The translations under genes were made by a program, and so were the position numbers. A stretch of 64,000 nt of DNA from Flavobacterium palustre (lineage in GTDB: Bacteria > Bacteroidota > Bacteroidia > Flavobacteriales > Flavobacteriaceae), in contig NZ_BMGA01000001.1 of assembly GCF_014639535.1 (NCBI RefSeq), forward strand, positions 620,001 to 684,000. Reading direction: 5' to 3'. The first letter of the stretch is position 1; every line of letters starts with the position of its first letter. The notes below the pieces were generated by a model that searched no databases, was not told where the DNA came from, and saw nothing but the letters and a program-made list of their open reading frames with translations. Shown here piece by piece: positions 62,138 to 64,000 of the stretch.

Positions 62138-64000
62138 TTATTGTTTTATAATTTTTAAAATCACTAGCTCATCCAAATACACTTTTACAAAATACCCCCC
62201 TGTAGCTCTATTTTCAAGATTCATTTGTACTTTTCCATTATTTACTTTGTAAACATCAGAAGAAATCAGTTGAGAATTAACGTCGAAAACTTCCACTTTT
62301 ACTTTATCCAGGATAACCGGAACAGCTATCTCAAAAAGTCCTTTAGTCGGATTTGGAAATGCAATTACTCCTGATACATCAATTTTTGAATTGATTATTC
62401 CCTCGCAAGCGATAGCTGTTTGTAACTGAACTACATCACCGGGATTTACATCTACAGAAAAAGAAGAAGCAGTGGTTTCCAGAACATTTTTCCCGTTTAC
62501 CAAAACTGTATATGGAGCCGTACCCTGCTCGATATCTACCGAAAGTTTATCTGAAACCATTGTAGTTTTGGCTGAAACATTCGTTCCGCTTTCCACTACA
62601 ACATTAAAACACTGCTTATAAGAATCAGAAGCAACATCAATACAAAAATCATAAATTCCAGGGGGTACATTTTCAATTGTTTTGGCAGTAGTAAAACTAT
62701 ACGTTACTCCGTTAATCACTGTAGTATAATTCAATGCTTTTTTAGCTGTTATGATTATTTTACCGTTCTTTTTACCAGCACAGGTTTCTCCGACAGTTTC
62801 AATGGTAAAATTATCGGAAGGCAATGTAAAACAACCATTAATATCAACTGTTGCACCAGATGTTGTATTTAGACATAGATCTTTATTATTTTTAACTCCA
62901 TCATTGTCATCATCTAACTGACTAGAAGAACAACCAGAAGTAGTAACAGTTTCTCCTGTTGGCGTATTAGGACAAGTATCTAAGTTGTTTTTCACGCCAT
63001 CATTATCATCGTCTAATTGACTTTGAGCACATCCTGAAACATTTACAGTTTGACCTGTTGGAGTATTAGAACAAGTATCTAAGTTGTTTTTCACACCGTC
63101 ATTATCATCGTCTAATTGACTTTGAGCACATCCTGAAGCATTTACAGTTTGACCTGTTGGAGTATTAGGACAAGTATCTAAGTTATTTTTCACCCCGTCA
63201 TTATCATCATCCAACTGACCTGAAGAACAACCCGAGGCATTAACTGATGCTCCTGTTGGTGTATTCGAACATAAATCTAAATTGTTTTTCACTCCGTCAT
63301 TATCATCGTCTAATTGACTTTGAGCACATCCTGAAGCATTAACTGATGCTCCTGTTGGTGTATTCGAACATAAATCTAAATTGTTTTTCACTCCGTCATT
63401 ATCATCGTCTAACTGACTCGCAGAACAACCCGATGCATTAACTGTTTCTCCTGCCGGAGTATTCGGACATAAATCCAAACTATTATTCACCCCGTCATTA
63501 TCATTATCTAAGTTTTGTGCTATAACAACAATCTCTTTTGTTACTGAATTATTACATAATGTATACGTAATTGTAGTAGTTCCTATAGCCAGCCCGCTAA
63601 CTAAACCATTTGCATCTATAGTCGCTTTATCAGTTGCACTACTTGTCCATGACCCACCGGTAATTTCATGTGATAATTGAAGTGTACTGCCCACATTAAC
63701 TTCTGTGCTATTTGCCGCTGAACTGATAGGGTTGGCTGAAGCACCAAAACAGTTAACATTTATTTCATTTGATGCAGTTCCAAGTCCTCCCATGGAATTG
63801 GCAGCTCTAACTTTATAAGTTCCCGTTGCAGTAAAATTATAACTATTGGTAGTCAAGAAATCAACAAAAATATCATTCTTAAAAATTGCCCAACCTAAAA
63901 CGTAGTTATTGTCTGCCCATGTTAATGATGTTGCAGTCTTGGTTACAACTGGTGCCGTGATTTGATCCGTATAAAGATTAGGTTGCCATCCGTCACTCCC
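62138..64000 (-). CDS. Partial T9SS-exported protein with Ig-like domain and TSP3 repeats
   Basis: The frame is open through the window edge, so the N-terminus is missing; about 620 codons are visible. Order from the edge: a domain with TAPVVTKTATSLTWADNNYV, a stretch common behind Bacteroidota pectate lyases; a BIG2-like Ig domain; seven 33-residue thrombospondin type 3 repeats with DDDNDGVKNNLD calcium sites; a linker; and a C-terminal type IX sorting domain (AFPNPTKGLFEI to ILKIIKQ). It is exported by T9SS and held at or released from the surface. The missing part may be a pectate lyase (inference). Confidence 0.85.
   Translation of the reverse strand, partial: GSDGWQPNLYTDQITAPVVTKTATSLTWADNNYVLGWAIFKNDIFVDFLTTNSYNFTATGTYKVRAANSMGGLGTASNEINVNCFGASANPISSAANSTEVNVGSTLQLSHEITGGSWTSSATDKATIDANGLVSGLAIGTTTITYTLCNNSVTKEIVVIAQNLDNDNDGVNNSLDLCPNTPAGETVNASGCSASQLDDDNDGVKNNLDLCSNTPTGASVNASGCAQSQLDDDNDGVKNNLDLCSNTPTGASVNASGCSSGQLDDDNDGVKNNLDTCPNTPTGQTVNASGCAQSQLDDDNDGVKNNLDTCSNTPTGQTVNVSGCAQSQLDDDNDGVKNNLDTCPNTPTGETVTTSGCSSSQLDDDNDGVKNNKDLCLNTTSGATVDINGCFTLPSDNFTIETVGETCAGKKNGKIIITAKKALNYTTVINGVTYSFTTAKTIENVPPGIYDFCIDVASDSYKQCFNVVVESGTNVSAKTTMVSDKLSVDIEQGTAPYTVLVNGKNVLETTASSFSVDVNPGDVVQLQTAIACEGIINSKIDVSGVIAFPNPTKGLFEIAVPVILDKVKVEVFDVNSQLISSDVYKVNNGKVQMNLENRATGGYFVKVYLDELVILKIIKQ
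62828..63508 (-). repeat. Seven tandem 99-bp TSP3 repeats
   Basis: The units are 33 codons each, with near-identical DNA in several neighbours (DDDNDGVKNNLDLCSNTPTG recurs). Variation is mostly in the SGCxxxQ linker. The high similarity suggests recent unequal exchange, so copy number may vary among strains. Confidence 0.85.

Noticed and set aside
62828-63508. Regularly spaced near-identical repeats as a CRISPR array
   Set aside because: The 99-bp units are in frame and encode TSP3 calcium repeats; there are no unique spacers and no cas genes.

Overview
The window looks like the chromosome of a Flavobacterium or close relative (Bacteroidota). The DNA is AT-rich. Shine-Dalgarno sequences are essentially absent. 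Several genes are preceded by the Bacteroidota-type -7 box TAnnTTTG, and the two tRNA promoters have the full TTG-N19-TAnnTTTG form. Typical phylum families are present: a TonB-dependent receptor with a DUF5689 lipoprotein, DUF3078 and DUF2480 proteins, an OlsF-type aminolipid acyltransferase, and a type IX secretion sorting domain. The species is inferred, not proven. Most of the window is ordinary housekeeping chromosome.

Layout. 1-354: end of a beta-barrel protein. 462-1517: secreted GH43 glycosidase. 1518-2121: a short plus-strand unit with its own terminator and a 25-codon ORF. 2122-3860: a D-2-hydroxyacid dehydrogenase, a TM2 protein and a tail-less SSB. 4058-8924: a run of four plus-strand genes (GNAT-nitrilase fusion, DinB/YfiT-like protein, zinc-ribbon protein, membrane M28 peptidase). 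9030-14180: minus-strand genes (Cys-nucleophile alpha/beta hydrolase with an AraC regulator, MBL hydrolase, M48 protease with a DUF898 protein). 14356-21823: the SUF iron-sulfur cluster locus (A-type carrier, SufB, SufC, SufD, SufS, a lipoprotein, SufE, SufT-like, DUF2480). 21902-26189: DUF3078 barrel, HflX and a GH13 alpha-glucosidase. 26215-30955: FKBP lipoprotein, DUF5689 lipoprotein and TonB-dependent receptor. 31306-32545: a 57-residue basic protein and a frameshifted PDDEXK (YhcG/DUF1016) gene. 32819-39903: metG, EamA transporter, secreted proteins, HAD hydrolase, ferritin and a GTG-started Lys/Cys-rich mini-protein. 40037-58327: OlsF, exonuclease III, OmpA-like lipoprotein, aldo/keto reductase, a GT51 transglycosylase with a long AsmA-like N-terminus, S8 and M1 peptidases, MFS transporter, oxidoreductases and RseP. 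59638-64000: probable pectin-related minus-strand genes (CE12-type esterase, FN3 lipoprotein, and a partial T9SS-exported protein with thrombospondin type 3 repeats).

The most unusual region is 58338-59323. Two identical tRNA-Asn(GTT) genes with near-identical promoters flank a small GIY-YIG nuclease gene. That gene's stop codon lies inside the anticodon loop of a second, decayed 3' half of tRNA-Asn. The arrangement (intact tRNA, terminator, nuclease ORF, direct repeat of the tRNA 3' half) is what a very small nuclease-encoding element inserted at the anticodon loop would leave behind. A 20-bp perfect palindrome interrupts the T-arm of the decayed copy, and a further T-arm-like fragment carries a different palindrome.

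A second theme is a set of eight intergenic inverted-repeat regions. Their arms are often built from a short word written twice, and the word differs from site to site. They sit in gaps inside or at the ends of operons.
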